Shown: piece by piece, positions 17,152 to 25,992 of the stretch
Layout: every line of letters starts with the position of its first letter
Position numbering within the stretch: position 1 is the stretch's first letter
Origin: Prevotella sp.
GTDB lineage: Bacteria; Bacteroidota; Bacteroidia; Bacteroidales; Bacteroidaceae
Length of the DNA stretch: 36,901 nucleotides
Assembly: GCA_022771265.1 (NCBI GenBank)
Contig: JALFCG010000044.1
Span: 1-36,901 of the forward strand
Direction of reading: 5' to 3'
Notes under the pieces: model-generated
The model's input: the letters and a program-made list of their open reading frames with translations, nothing else
What the model was told of the DNA's origin: nothing
Database searches by the model: none
Position numbers and translations under genes: made by a program

Positions 17152-17200
17152 TTAATTCTTTGTTGAACCTGTATGATTAATAATATATGTCAAGACCATC

Positions 17201-17677
17201 TTATATCATGTTCGGGACGACTTTGCTTAATGCCGTGATGACATCATGTTCAGTAGCATGTTCGCTTATCACGATAAAGATTGTATCATCACCAGCTATC
17301 GTACCTAATATATAAGGTATGTCGCTGTTGTCGATATTATATGCGATGCTACTTGCATATCCAGGACGGGTCTTAATAACTCCCATGTTACCGGAGAAGT
17401 TTATGGAAATGAATCCTGGAACGCGCATCATCTCCTTTACTTGAGCTGGACTACTAATCCTTTTATACATAGCGACATTTGGCAACACATAGACATAATT
17501 GCCTCCCATGCTTGCCGCCTTTGCCACTTTCAGCTGTTTAAGGTCGCGGCTAAGCGTAGCTTGAGTCAGCTTAAACCCTTCTTGTTGCAATGCAGCAAGA
17601 AGTTCTTCCTGGCTACCCATTTCCCTGCTCGATATAATCATTCGCAAGGTTTCAAGTCTATCTTTCTTTACCCTCAT
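17201..17677 (-). CDS. argR: Arginine repressor ArgR
   Basis: This 158-residue regulator has an N-terminal winged helix (about 8-65, with SQEELLAALQQEGFKLTQAT and LSRDLKQL as the recognition part). The C-terminal hexamerisation and arginine-binding domain ends in GTIAGDDTIFIV, where the GDD acidic pair contacts arginine in known ArgR proteins. It is the first gene of the arginine/proline operon, and its promoter contains ArgR-box-like palindromes, so it probably controls its own operon. The GNAT gene follows after 49 bases. Confidence 0.95.
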   Translation of the reverse strand: MRVKKDRLETLRMIISSREMGSQEELLAALQQEGFKLTQATLSRDLKQLKVAKAASMGGNYVYVLPNVAMYKRISSPAQVKEMMRVPGFISINFSGNMGVIKTRPGYASSIAYNIDNSDIPYILGTIAGDDTIFIVISEHATEHDVITALSKVVPNMI

Positions 17678-17704
17678 CTATGTATGTTTATGCGATTATC
17701 GGTG

Positions 17705-17736
17705 CAAAGATATACATATTTATGCAAATCGCCAAA
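17705..17736 (-). promoter_or_regulatory. Promoter of the arginine/proline operon
   Basis: On the minus strand a -33 box TTTG (17736-17733) and a -7 box TATCTTTG (17712-17705) are separated by exactly 20 bp. The start point would be near 17698, about 21 nt ahead of the argR ATG. No comparable full promoter was seen inside the downstream operon, so this one probably drives all 13 genes. Confidence 0.7.
17713..17726. promoter_or_regulatory. ArgR-box-like operator in the promoter spacer
   Basis: TACAT-attt-ATGCA is a near-perfect palindrome (one mismatch) with the 5-4-5 form of ARG boxes (TGAATwwwwATTCA in E. coli). It fills most of the spacer between the -33 and -7 boxes. A second, weaker copy lies at 17681-17694 (TGTAT-gttt-ATGCG) and a half-site at 17763-17767 (TGCAT). 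Boxes arranged in multiples fit hexameric ArgR. Binding has not been shown. Confidence 0.5.
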
Positions 17737-17799
17737 CAATTCCCAATATTTTTTGGTTTCACTGCATATTTTTTTGTTAATCACGCCATATGATACAGG

Positions 17800-17846
17800 A
17801 CATCCGTCCATAAAGGGTGAAAAATTGCTCCTTTTTGGACGGATGT
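17800..17846. repeat. Long hairpin between yqeY and argR
   Basis: A perfect 11-bp inverted repeat (17800-17810 with 17836-17846) continues inward, after one mismatched pair, with AAAGG/CCTTT (17812-17816 with 17830-17834) and a 13-nt loop. It starts 40 bases after the yqeY stop and lies about 64 bases before the argR -33 box. It could terminate the division-gene transcript, but no T-run follows it on the minus strand, so it may instead be an mRNA 3'-end stabiliser or a small interspersed repeat. Confidence 0.6.
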
Positions 17847-17885
17847 GATTGCACATTGATTAAGGTTGTCAATGTCAAGACAAGC

Positions 17886-18332
17886 CTATGCCAACAGTTT
17901 CTTAACGATATCGGAAATGGTTTTTCCATCAGCCTGACCAGCAAGTTTCTTATTGGCAGCCCCCATGACTTTTCCCATCTCCTTAATGCTTGAAGCACCT
18001 GTTTCGGATATTATTTCCTTCACGATGGCTTCAATCTCTTCAACGCTGAGAGGTTTTGGCAAATAGCTCTCTATCACTGCCACCTGTGCCAGCTCAGCCT
18101 CTGCAAGGTCTTCCCTGTTCTGGCTCTTGTACAACGAGGCAGAGTCATGACCTTGCTTTGCAAGTTTTTGTAATATTTTCAATGCGGCAGCATCATCAAG
18201 GCTGTCGTTGGCCCCGGGAGCTGTTTTTGCTTCTATGAATACTTTCTTAATGTTGCGCAAAGCCTCAAGGCGGACTTTGTCCTTTGCCTTCATTGCAGCA
18301 ACGATGTCTTTACTAACTTGTTCGAATAACAT
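17886..18332 (-). CDS. yqeY: GatB/YqeY domain protein
   Basis: This 148-residue protein consists of the YqeY domain related to the tRNA-binding tail of the amidotransferase subunit GatB. It begins with FEQVSKDIVAAMKAKDKVRLEALRNIK, has the ESYLPKPLSVEEIEAIV linker, and ends with MGKVMGAANKKLAGQADGKTISDIVKKLL. Its function is not established; a tRNA-linked role is inferred from the domain. It is the last gene after ftsZ, separated by 56 bases, and probably read through from the division cluster. Confidence 0.9.
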   Translation of the reverse strand: MLFEQVSKDIVAAMKAKDKVRLEALRNIKKVFIEAKTAPGANDSLDDAAALKILQKLAKQGHDSASLYKSQNREDLAEAELAQVAVIESYLPKPLSVEEIEAIVKEIISETGASSIKEMGKVMGAANKKLAGQADGKTISDIVKKLLA

Positions 18333-18388
18333 ATCTATATAGTGTTTAAAAATTGGCTGGTTGTTGAGACAACATGTTAACTTGTCAA

Positions 18389-19717
18389 CTACAAGAACTT
18401 AATTGTTCCCGGCGAGCTGTCTTGCGTCTCTTCTACTACAGGCTCCGGCTTTATGACCTTTACATTGGAAAGGCTATTGATATTCTCAAGGATTTCCTTA
18501 GTTCGCTTATATGTTGGAGTGTCCTCAACCTTTGCTATTACATTATCGTTGTCGAGGTCTTCCGAATGGAACAAATATATATGCGGGCGACGCTTGTACT
18601 TTTTGTTGTTTCCTTCTGTACCATAGTATTGGTTGCGACGCTCCTGACGTTCTGCCGCCCTTTCCTGTTCCTCCGCTATGCGGTTAGCTTCCTCTTGCGT
18701 GTGGCGCTTGATATGCCCGTGCATTCCCTCGACGTTTTCAATGCCAAATCCTGTCGCGAGAATTGTCACCTTTACTTTTTTGCCCAGTTCCGGATCGGTG
18801 GCAATACCCCACTTTATCTCGAAGTCGCCGAATTTCGCCATAAAGTCATTGACATCGTTCATCTCTTCCATAAGCAATCCATCCTTACTGTCTTTGGTTC
18901 CGCAGAACGAGATGTTCAGGAGGATTTTCTTTGACTTGAACACATTGTTGTCATTAAGCAGCGGTGAGTTGAGAGCGTCGTCAATAGCTTTCTTCACACG
19001 TCCTTCACCTTCTCCGTAACCAGTTGACATTATCGCTACGCCACCGTCTTTCAGCACCGTCTTCACGTCGTTGAAATCGAGGTTGATAAGTCCGTGTACA
19101 GTAATTATTTCCGCAATGCTCTTTGCTGCAATGCTCAGAGTGTCGTCAGCCTTGCCAAAGGCGTCAAGTACCGTCAGTTCGGGATATATCTCGCGCAGTC
19201 TCTCGTTATTGATTACGAGAAGCGCATCGACGTTCTTCGCCATCTGTTCCACACCGTCAAGAGCCTGGTCAATCTTTCGGTCGCCCTCGAAGCGGAAAGG
19301 AATAGTCACGATACCAACTGTCAAGATGTCCATTTCCTTTGAAACGCGTGCAATTACCGGGGCGGCACCTGTACCTGTACCTCCACCCATTCCTGCAGTA
19401 ATAAACGTCATGCGCGTGCCGTCGTTAAGCATCTTTCTTATATCGTCGATGCTCTCCTCTGCGGCAGCCCTTGCCCTCTCAGGCTTGTTACCCGCTCCCA
19501 GTCCTTCCTTGCCAAGCTGCAGATGTACCGGCACTGGAGAGTCGTTAAGAGCCTGTGCATCAGTGTTGCAGAGTACGAATGTGACGTCATGAATACCTTC
19601 CCTGTACATGTGGTTAACAGCATTTCCGCCACCGCCTCCAACACCAATGACCTTGATGATGCTATGTTCTTTTTCTGGCGACCCGAAGTCAACCATAGGT
19701 ATGTTGTTGTCTGCCAT
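18389..19717 (-). CDS. ftsZ: Cell division protein FtsZ
   Basis: This 442-residue tubulin homologue forms the Z-ring. The nucleotide-binding GVGGGGGNAV is at 25-34, the signature GGGTGTG at 111-117, and the T7-loop residues Asp214 and Asp217 in N-L-D-F-N-D-V complete the GTPase site of the neighbouring subunit. A variable linker from about 345 contains a Glu/Arg-rich segment and a Tyr/Lys-rich stretch. The C-terminal peptide ends GTIKFL, a Bacteroidota-type tail. It follows ftsA by 51 bases, as in most dcw clusters. Confidence 0.97.
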   Translation of the reverse strand: MADNNIPMVDFGSPEKEHSIIKVIGVGGGGGNAVNHMYREGIHDVTFVLCNTDAQALNDSPVPVHLQLGKEGLGAGNKPERARAAAEESIDDIRKMLNDGTRMTFITAGMGGGTGTGAAPVIARVSKEMDILTVGIVTIPFRFEGDRKIDQALDGVEQMAKNVDALLVINNERLREIYPELTVLDAFGKADDTLSIAAKSIAEIITVHGLINLDFNDVKTVLKDGGVAIMSTGYGEGEGRVKKAIDDALNSPLLNDNNVFKSKKILLNISFCGTKDSKDGLLMEEMNDVNDFMAKFGDFEIKWGIATDPELGKKVKVTILATGFGIENVEGMHGHIKRHTQEEANRIAEEQERAAERQERRNQYYGTEGNNKKYKRRPHIYLFHSEDLDNDNVIAKVEDTPTYKRTKEILENINSLSNVKVIKPEPVVEETQDSSPGTIKFL

Positions 19718-19768
19718 CTTATTGTTCTTTTTTACATTATACTATTTATGTATCTCACTATCCTCCCG

Positions 19769-21238
19769 TTATTCGTCGGCAGTAATGTCCTTTACCACCT
19801 TCTTAAGCCATCTCATACCTTTGTTGATAGGACTGTTACGCTTGCGTTCTTCATCCCTCAACCGTTTTTCTTCCTCTGCAAGTCGTTGCTGCTCCCTTTC
19901 CTCTTCCTCTCGCCTTCTTTCTTCTTCTTCACGTCTGCGTAGAGCTTCTTCTTCCGCTTTCCGCTTCTCGGCTTCTGTGGGCACCACTCCGGGTTTCTTT
20001 GTTGTGTCAGAACGTTGCCCTAATGCGACAGGTCCGTTTAGCGACGCCGTATTAGAGGTATCAAAGAGATTTGTAGGGTCCACCTCTGAGCCTGCACAGT
20101 TTTGGTCACCTTTTATCAGGAGTCCAAGCAGGGTGTTCATCATTCCGTTCTTTGCGTTGATGTCAGCATTGCTTGACTTTACCGTATGGTTAACGAACTT
20201 TGCCACACGTATTTTGTCGAGATGCGTATAATTATAGAATGCCTTTTCAATATTCTTGATATTCGAGCCGCCTCCTGTAAGGATTATTCCACCCAGAAGC
20301 AATTTCTCATAATAGTCGGAAGGAATCTGGTTCCATACGTTTTCGATGATTTCCTCGAGGCGCCCTTCAACAATTTCAATGAACTTTCTGCTATCCACGC
20401 TACGTTCCTGGTCGATAGGCAATTTAAGACTGTTATCAATATCCGCATTGTCAGTGTAAGCGCAGCCATACTTCAGTTTCATCTTTTCAGCCTCACTTTC
20501 CTCAATCTGTAGCGAAGCTATATCTTTGGTGATGTTTCGGCTACCGAGAGGGATAACGGCGAGATGTCGAAGGATGTTCTTGTTATATACGCTGACAGTG
20601 GTAGTGTCAGCTCCGATATCAACAAGCGCACAGCCTGAGCGTTTTTCCGTTTCTGTAAGGACACTGTCAGCGAGGGCTATTGGTGAAATGAACATCTGTG
20701 CCACGTTGACACCAGCATTCTCGAAACACTTGTTCAAGTTCTTGTAGAAGTTATAACGCTGAAGGATATTCAGGAAATTACCCTCAAGTCGTGAGCACTG
20801 TATTCCCACGGGGTCAGTCTGGTATTGTGAATCCACTTTGTATTCCTGAATAGCCACATCAAGAATCTCCTGGTCGGCATATTTTACAGTATTGTTAGCG
20901 TCCATAAGGTCAATGACCATCTGTTCCGTCACTTTTGTGTCGGCAGGCAGTTCTTTCGTAATTACATTTCTGACGCTTCTGATAGACTGTCCTCCCACTC
21001 CGACGTAAACTTTCGTAATCTCCGTCTTTAGCTGAGTGGTAAGTTTCTTTACGATATTCGAGATGCAAAGCGCAGTCTTGTCAATATTGTAAGCTACGCC
21101 TTTGCGAATGAACGATGACGACTCCTCCTTTACCACGGCGAGCACGTTGATGCTACCGTCGAGGTTCTTCTGTCCTGCGATGCCTGTCACCTTTGATGAG
21201 CCAAGCTCTATTGCTACGATAAATTCCTTTGTTGCCAT
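19769..21238 (-). CDS. ftsA: Cell division protein FtsA with long charged C-terminal region
   Basis: This 489-residue actin-like protein tethers FtsZ to the membrane. Phosphate motifs are visible: VAIELGSSKVTGIAG (9-23), CALVDIGADTTTVSVY and GGIILTGGGSNI. After the actin fold (to about 400) comes a highly charged, probably helical stretch rich in Glu and Arg (about 424-468). An amphipathic end follows, GMRWLKKVVKDITADE (474-489), which is the likely membrane anchor. E. coli FtsA has 420 residues and no such charged rod, so the anchor is held further from the fold here. The gene starts 4 bases after ftsQ. Confidence 0.95.
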   Translation of the reverse strand: MATKEFIVAIELGSSKVTGIAGQKNLDGSINVLAVVKEESSSFIRKGVAYNIDKTALCISNIVKKLTTQLKTEITKVYVGVGGQSIRSVRNVITKELPADTKVTEQMVIDLMDANNTVKYADQEILDVAIQEYKVDSQYQTDPVGIQCSRLEGNFLNILQRYNFYKNLNKCFENAGVNVAQMFISPIALADSVLTETEKRSGCALVDIGADTTTVSVYNKNILRHLAVIPLGSRNITKDIASLQIEESEAEKMKLKYGCAYTDNADIDNSLKLPIDQERSVDSRKFIEIVEGRLEEIIENVWNQIPSDYYEKLLLGGIILTGGGSNIKNIEKAFYNYTHLDKIRVAKFVNHTVKSSNADINAKNGMMNTLLGLLIKGDQNCAGSEVDPTNLFDTSNTASLNGPVALGQRSDTTKKPGVVPTEAEKRKAEEEALRRREEEERRREEEEREQQRLAEEEKRLRDEERKRNSPINKGMRWLKKVVKDITADE

Positions 21239-21242
21239 CTTG

Positions 21243-22001
21243 TTACAGTGTACTATTATTATGTTGTTTCCTTTTGCAAATTATTTGGTTGTCAAAAGCC
21301 ATGTTAATGTATGAATACTTGTTCCATCCAGCCTGACTAAGCCCATACTTATAGAATTTCTCCAACCTTCCCAGTTTTCCTTCAATATCTTCCGTCGAGC
21401 CAAGATATACAATATGTTCCCCTACACGCGGTACCATTTCCAGTGTCCCGTCAGCAAGCACATTCAGTTGCACGACCTGACTTTGCCAGAATTTATCCGC
21501 AAGAATGATATTTCCTACTTTCCGCAATACCTGTTGCGCGTATTTACGGTTTATTGCCCCTGTTGCAATAATTATGTCTGAGCAGTATTTTACGTTTGGC
21601 ATTATTCCTCCCTGACTGTCTATGTAATAATCGTCACCATTGCTTGCCTTTATCCTAATAACCGGCATCCTTTGGGTAAGTTCAATGCAAACGTGTCCGC
21701 TCTGCGTCTTGTAACATTGCGCTTGATTGACAAATGGACTGTGACAAAGAGTTTCTTCTATTTCCCGCACATCGACTGAGCTCATCGGTTTTGCCAATGG
21801 ATAAATCTTCTTTTTTACCAGTATAGCCTTTATCTCATCAACATTGAGGAAACCGTCAACCATTCCGTCTTTTATATCAATCTTTACCTTTGTACACACC
21901 GTGTCATCACTTTCAGGATTATTGAAAGCGGTGATGGCAAGCAGCAAATAAACTGCTAACAAGGCATCGATGGCGATGATGGCGATTTTCTTCCAGTCCA
22001 T
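21243..22001 (-). CDS. ftsQ: Cell division protein FtsQ/DivIB
   Basis: This 252-residue protein has a short cytoplasmic N terminus, one membrane segment (about 6-27) and a periplasmic POTRA-like domain (about 45-120: VKIDIKD, NVDEIKAILVKK, SVDVREIEETLCHSPFVNQAQCYKTQSGHVCIELTQRMPVIRI). Sequence conservation in this family is low, so the call also rests on position between murC and ftsA and on length. It would link the Z-ring to septal peptidoglycan synthesis together with the FtsL-like protein encoded in the same cluster. Confidence 0.87.
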   Translation of the reverse strand: MDWKKIAIIAIDALLAVYLLLAITAFNNPESDDTVCTKVKIDIKDGMVDGFLNVDEIKAILVKKKIYPLAKPMSSVDVREIEETLCHSPFVNQAQCYKTQSGHVCIELTQRMPVIRIKASNGDDYYIDSQGGIMPNVKYCSDIIIATGAINRKYAQQVLRKVGNIILADKFWQSQVVQLNVLADGTLEMVPRVGEHIVYLGSTEDIEGKLGRLEKFYKYGLSQAGWNKYSYINMAFDNQIICKRKQHNNSTL

Positions 22002-22026
22002 TGTTTCCTGTTTTGTTTCTTATTTG

Positions 22027-23421
22027 TCAATCTTTTATTTTACTTCTTAGTACCTTTTCAATGTCAGGCACATAGTTGTCAAGGTCTCCTGCCCCAAGCA
22101 CGACAAGAACTTCAAAGTCGTGATTGTTTACATAATCAAGCACCTGTTCCTTGCTGATCATCTCCTTCTTAACTTGTGGCTCAAGGTTGTCATAAATTAA
22201 CCTTGACGAAACTCCAGGTATCGGCTGTTCGCGGGCAGGATAGATGTCACATAGCACTACTTCGTCAAGAAGGCTCAGGCTTCGGGCGAAGTCCTTATAG
22301 AAATCACGGGTGCGTGTATATAGGTGTGGTTGGAACAAGGCGGTGATTTTCTTGTCACGATACAATTCCCTTATGCTTTTTGCACTCTGATAAATTTCCT
22401 GCGGATGGTGGGCATAGTCACTGAGGAAAACGAGTGAGCCGGTCTTTATCTTGAAATCAAATCGACGGTCAACGCCCTTGTATGTCTCCATTCCTGACCT
22501 TAACTCGTTCGCCGTACATCCGGCCAACTGTGCCATAGCCATCGCAGCCACTCCATTCTCAATGTTGATTGGAATGGGCTGACCGAGCCTTACGCCCTTA
22601 ACGTTTTCTATTGGAGAGATAAAGTCGAAGGTAATCTCTCCATTGTCAATAATGACATTCTCGGCATGAAAATCACCTTCATCGCGACTATACTCATATC
22701 TCGCGACGCCATCTTGAATCTCGTCTTTCATCTCAAGTCCCTTGCGAATGACAAGAGCGCCTCCGGGCTGGATGAGCGTGGAATAGTGACGAAAACTTTC
22801 GAGATAGGCTTCCTTCGTGCCGTAAATGTCAAGATGGTCAGGGTCAGTAGAAGTTATGACACTCGCCCAAGGACGCAGCCAGTGGAACGACCGGTCGAAC
22901 TCGTCAGCCTCTATCACCACATAGTCGCTGTCGCTCAAAATGTAATTGGTGGAATAGTTCTTGGATATTCCTCCAAGGAACGCATTACAGTCAATGTGGC
23001 TTTGGTGCATGATGTGTGCACACATGGTTGACGTAGTCGTTTTGCCATGAGTTCCCGCGACACACAATCCTTTATGTGTGCGCGTGAGAGTGCCAAGAAC
23101 CTGTGCACGTTTTTCTATCTCGAAATTGTTCTCGCGGAAATATGCGAGTTCCTTATGTTCGGAAGGGATTGCCGGAGTATAGATTACAAGGCAGGAATCC
23201 TTTGACTTGCAGGCCTGTGGGATATCATCCACATTCTCCTCGTAGTGAACGAGCATACCTTCTTTCTCTAACTGTATGGTCAGAGGAGTCTTGGTCTTGT
23301 CGTAGCCAGCCACCACGATTCCCTTGTTAAGGAAGTAACGGGCAATAGCACTCATTCCTATACCACCTGCTCCTACGAAATAAACTGCTTTTATGTCTTT
23401 TAGTTCCACTTTTACAAACAA
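22027..23421 (-). CDS. murC: UDP-N-acetylmuramate--L-alanine ligase
   Basis: This 464-residue ATP-dependent ligase adds the first amino acid to UDP-MurNAc. The Rossmann-like N domain shows VYFVGAGGIGMSAIARYF (13-30) and the ATP loop is G-T-H-G-K-T-T (123-129). The central DSDYVVIEADEFDRSFHWLRP motif and a C-terminal domain with DYAHHPQEI are diagnostic. The start is uncertain: the frame can begin at TTG 23421 or at GTG 23409, and no ATG lies upstream of the conserved fold. murG ends 31 bases before the TTG. Confidence 0.95.
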   Translation of the reverse strand: MFVKVELKDIKAVYFVGAGGIGMSAIARYFLNKGIVVAGYDKTKTPLTIQLEKEGMLVHYEENVDDIPQACKSKDSCLVIYTPAIPSEHKELAYFRENNFEIEKRAQVLGTLTRTHKGLCVAGTHGKTTTSTMCAHIMHQSHIDCNAFLGGISKNYSTNYILSDSDYVVIEADEFDRSFHWLRPWASVITSTDPDHLDIYGTKEAYLESFRHYSTLIQPGGALVIRKGLEMKDEIQDGVARYEYSRDEGDFHAENVIIDNGEITFDFISPIENVKGVRLGQPIPINIENGVAAMAMAQLAGCTANELRSGMETYKGVDRRFDFKIKTGSLVFLSDYAHHPQEIYQSAKSIRELYRDKKITALFQPHLYTRTRDFYKDFARSLSLLDEVVLCDIYPAREQPIPGVSSRLIYDNLEPQVKKEMISKEQVLDYVNNHDFEVLVVLGAGDLDNYVPDIEKVLRSKIKD

Positions 23422-23452
23422 TAGTTAATCGTTATACACTATAGGAAAACAC

Positions 23453-24568
23453 TTACTTCTTCCCTGCCAGTTTCAGCACTTCCATCGCTATAATCGTTGC
23501 CGAGTCAGGAAGAGCGAGCTTTTTGATATTCAGGCTAAGGCTCTCCAGCTTGCCATCACTGTTCACTGTCTCGAGAGCGAGGTCAAGAAGTGCATTGGGA
23601 GCCTCGGCATCCTTCATTATCATAGCAGCCTGCCTGTTCACTAAAGCCATGGCATTTTTCGTCTGGTGGTCTTCTGCCACATTAGGCGACGGAACCAGTA
23701 TGACAGGTTTTCCTATAAGGCAGAATTCGGAAATGCTGCTTGCCCCTGCACGGCTTATCACCAGGTCAGCAGCCTTGTAAGCCGCTCCCATATCGCTGAT
23801 AAAATCAGTGACTACAAGGTTCGGTATCGGCTCCACGGCCTCCAGTCTCTCGTTTATCTTGGCATTATAGTATTTACCTGTTTGCCAGATAACCTGCACG
23901 TCCGACTTTCTTATGGTGTCCAGTCGGCGTAATATGCTTTCGTTTATGGTTCGTGCCCCTAAACTTCCTCCGACAAAAAGTACAGTCTTCCTCGCGGGGT
24001 CAAGGCCAAACGACTTGATAGCCTCATCGCGTGTCATTGTCGTCTCAAGGAGGTTCTGACGTACGGGGTTGCCTGTTTTCATTAGTTTGTCCTTCGGGAA
24101 GAATCTCTCCATACCGTCATAAGCCACACATATTTTGGAAGCTTTTTTTGCAAGATGCTTGTTGGTCACACCGGCATAAGAGTTCTGCTCCTGTATGAGA
24201 CATGGTATTCCCATCCTGGCAGCGGCATCAAGTGTCGCGCCACTGGCATATCCTCCCACACCGACAGCCACGTCGGGCTTAAAGTCCTTGACGATTTTTC
24301 TTACCATCGCCAAACTTTTCAGATAGTCCATTGCCACACCGATGTTCTTTGGCGACCATAACGGACGAATAAGCCCGCGTACCGGCAGTCCCTTGATTTC
24401 ATAACCCGCGGCAGGCACTCTTTGCATCTCCATCCTGCCTTGCGCGCCAACAAAAAGAATCTGCGCTTCCGGCCTCTCAGCCTTTATTGCATTAGCTATT
24501 GAGACAGCGGGGAAGATGTGTCCACCCGTTCCTCCACCGCTTATTATGATTCTTAAACTGTCACTCAT
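23453..24568 (-). CDS. murG: UDP-GlcNAc: lipid I GlcNAc transferase
   Basis: This 371-residue GT28 glycosyltransferase makes lipid II on the inner face of the membrane. The N-terminal G-loop GGGTGGHIFPA (11-21) and the later ISRAGASSISEFCLIGKPVILVP region, which binds the UDP-GlcNAc donor, are present, as is VGGSLGARTINE. The gene lies 111 bases downstream of ftsW, the widest gap in the cluster, and that gap carries a candidate -7 element. Confidence 0.96.
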   Translation of the reverse strand: MSDSLRIIISGGGTGGHIFPAVSIANAIKAERPEAQILFVGAQGRMEMQRVPAAGYEIKGLPVRGLIRPLWSPKNIGVAMDYLKSLAMVRKIVKDFKPDVAVGVGGYASGATLDAAARMGIPCLIQEQNSYAGVTNKHLAKKASKICVAYDGMERFFPKDKLMKTGNPVRQNLLETTMTRDEAIKSFGLDPARKTVLFVGGSLGARTINESILRRLDTIRKSDVQVIWQTGKYYNAKINERLEAVEPIPNLVVTDFISDMGAAYKAADLVISRAGASSISEFCLIGKPVILVPSPNVAEDHQTKNAMALVNRQAAMIMKDAEAPNALLDLALETVNSDGKLESLSLNIKKLALPDSATIIAMEVLKLAGKK

Positions 24569-24594
24569 ACCTTATTTATATATGTTGTTGACTG

Positions 24595-24602
24595 CAAAGT
24601 TA
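24595..24602 (-). promoter_or_regulatory. Candidate internal promoter (-7 box) for murG
   Basis: TAACTTTG (24602-24595 on the minus strand) matches TAnnTTTG. Transcription would start near 24588, about 20 nt before the murG ATG. No TTTG lies 20 bp upstream, so only half of the promoter is supported. The position in the widest gap of the cluster (24569-24679) makes an extra promoter for murG-murC-ftsQAZ reasonable. Confidence 0.35.
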
Positions 24603-24679
24603 ATAATTTTATGCTTTAATACACCATTATTGGCGATTTTTTTTCTCTTTTTTGCCAAATGCTTGACATTTACGTCAAT

Positions 24680-25963
24680 TTATACCGCTTCAGCAGCAGC
24701 AGCCAAGCCATTATTGCCAAGTTCTGCCGTCTTGACCTTACGTTTTGCAGAGCGGCTTATACTGAGTATGATTCCGATATAGGCACCGTTGATGATTGTT
24801 GACGTTCCTCCTTTGCTTATTAAAGGAAGAGGCTGGCCTGTCACGGGAGCAAGACCAACTGCGACCATCATGTTAAACACCGCCTGGACGACAAGCAACA
24901 GGGCAAGTCCCATAGCAAGGAACGCCGGGAAATTATTCTCACAGCGGTTAGCTATTCGCGCCGTTCGGAACAGGAGTATGATATAAAGGAACACCACGAC
25001 GGTAGCTCCGACGATACCCATTTCCTCAATGACAATGGCAAAAATGAAGTCTGAGAATGCTTGCGCCAAGAAGTCACGCTCGACGGAGTTACCAGGGCCT
25101 TTGCCTATGACATTGCTTGACACGATAGCGATATTCGCATGAGCGACCTGCGCATCCTTGTCAAGGTCATAATCCTTCGGATCTACCTGTTTGTCATCGA
25201 GGAATTTCCTGATTCTTGCTTTCCATGTCCCAAGGCGCTGCAGCCTTCCCGGCTTTGACTTCACTTCCTCTCCGTCAGTCTTTTTCAGCACTTCCGTTTT
25301 GGTCAGATTTGGGTTGGCGTCCCTTTCATCGTCTCCTAACAGCATGATACTACCGACAGCCACACTTATCAAGACAAGCACTACACCGAGCAACTTGCCA
25401 AGCTGCACCATAGGAACACGTCCGATTAGCATCATCAGGAATATTACGATACAGAGCAATGCCGCTGTCGAGAGGTTTTCCTTGCCGATAAGGGCAGCAA
25501 AAGGCAATAGCAGGAACAAGATGAAACGCATTGCCTTCTTGTCGGTTGTGCCACGTTCTGTCTGCATCGCGCTGAGAATCTGTGCAGCCGCGAGCACCAT
25601 TGTTCCCTTTGCAATCTCTGAGGGTTGGAATGTCTGTCCTGCTATTTCTATTACTCGATTGGCCCCATTTATGGTTTCTCCCGCAAACAACACCCATAAA
25701 AGAGTAAAGAAAGAAACCAATATAAGAACGGGAGTCAGCAGCTTGAAGAATCTACAGGGTATATAAACCATAACCATAGCTGCGACGAGTCCTCCAATAA
25801 TGGTCATCGAATGTTTCATGATTGGCAGGAAGAAGTTATTGTTCTTATATGTAAGACCGCTCGAAGCACTGAACACCTCGACGATGCTAATCATGCAAAG
25901 CATGAAGAACACCATCCAGATGACCTTGTCACCCTTAAACAGATTGCCTATCTTATGGTTCAT
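24680..25963 (-). CDS. ftsW: SEDS-family peptidoglycan polymerase FtsW
   Basis: This 427-residue polytopic membrane protein is the septal lipid II polymerase. Conserved features are GANRWIxxxxxxFQPSE-like GANRVIEIAGQTFQPSE (100-116), KENLSTA (161-167), the catalytic Asp305 in A-F-S-D-F-I-F-A by motif with E. coli FtsW, and GQPLPLISKGGTS. A hydrophilic insertion of about 60 residues (211-270), rich in Lys and Asp, sits in a large loop and is longer than in E. coli. murD precedes it by 29 bases. Confidence 0.95.
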   Translation of the reverse strand: MNHKIGNLFKGDKVIWMVFFMLCMISIVEVFSASSGLTYKNNNFFLPIMKHSMTIIGGLVAAMVMVYIPCRFFKLLTPVLILVSFFTLLWVLFAGETINGANRVIEIAGQTFQPSEIAKGTMVLAAAQILSAMQTERGTTDKKAMRFILFLLLPFAALIGKENLSTAALLCIVIFLMMLIGRVPMVQLGKLLGVVLVLISVAVGSIMLLGDDERDANPNLTKTEVLKKTDGEEVKSKPGRLQRLGTWKARIRKFLDDKQVDPKDYDLDKDAQVAHANIAIVSSNVIGKGPGNSVERDFLAQAFSDFIFAIVIEEMGIVGATVVVFLYIILLFRTARIANRCENNFPAFLAMGLALLLVVQAVFNMMVAVGLAPVTGQPLPLISKGGTSTIINGAYIGIILSISRSAKRKVKTAELGNNGLAAAAEAV

Positions 25964-25992
25964 GTCTATTCCGTTTTTATTAACTCAATGGC

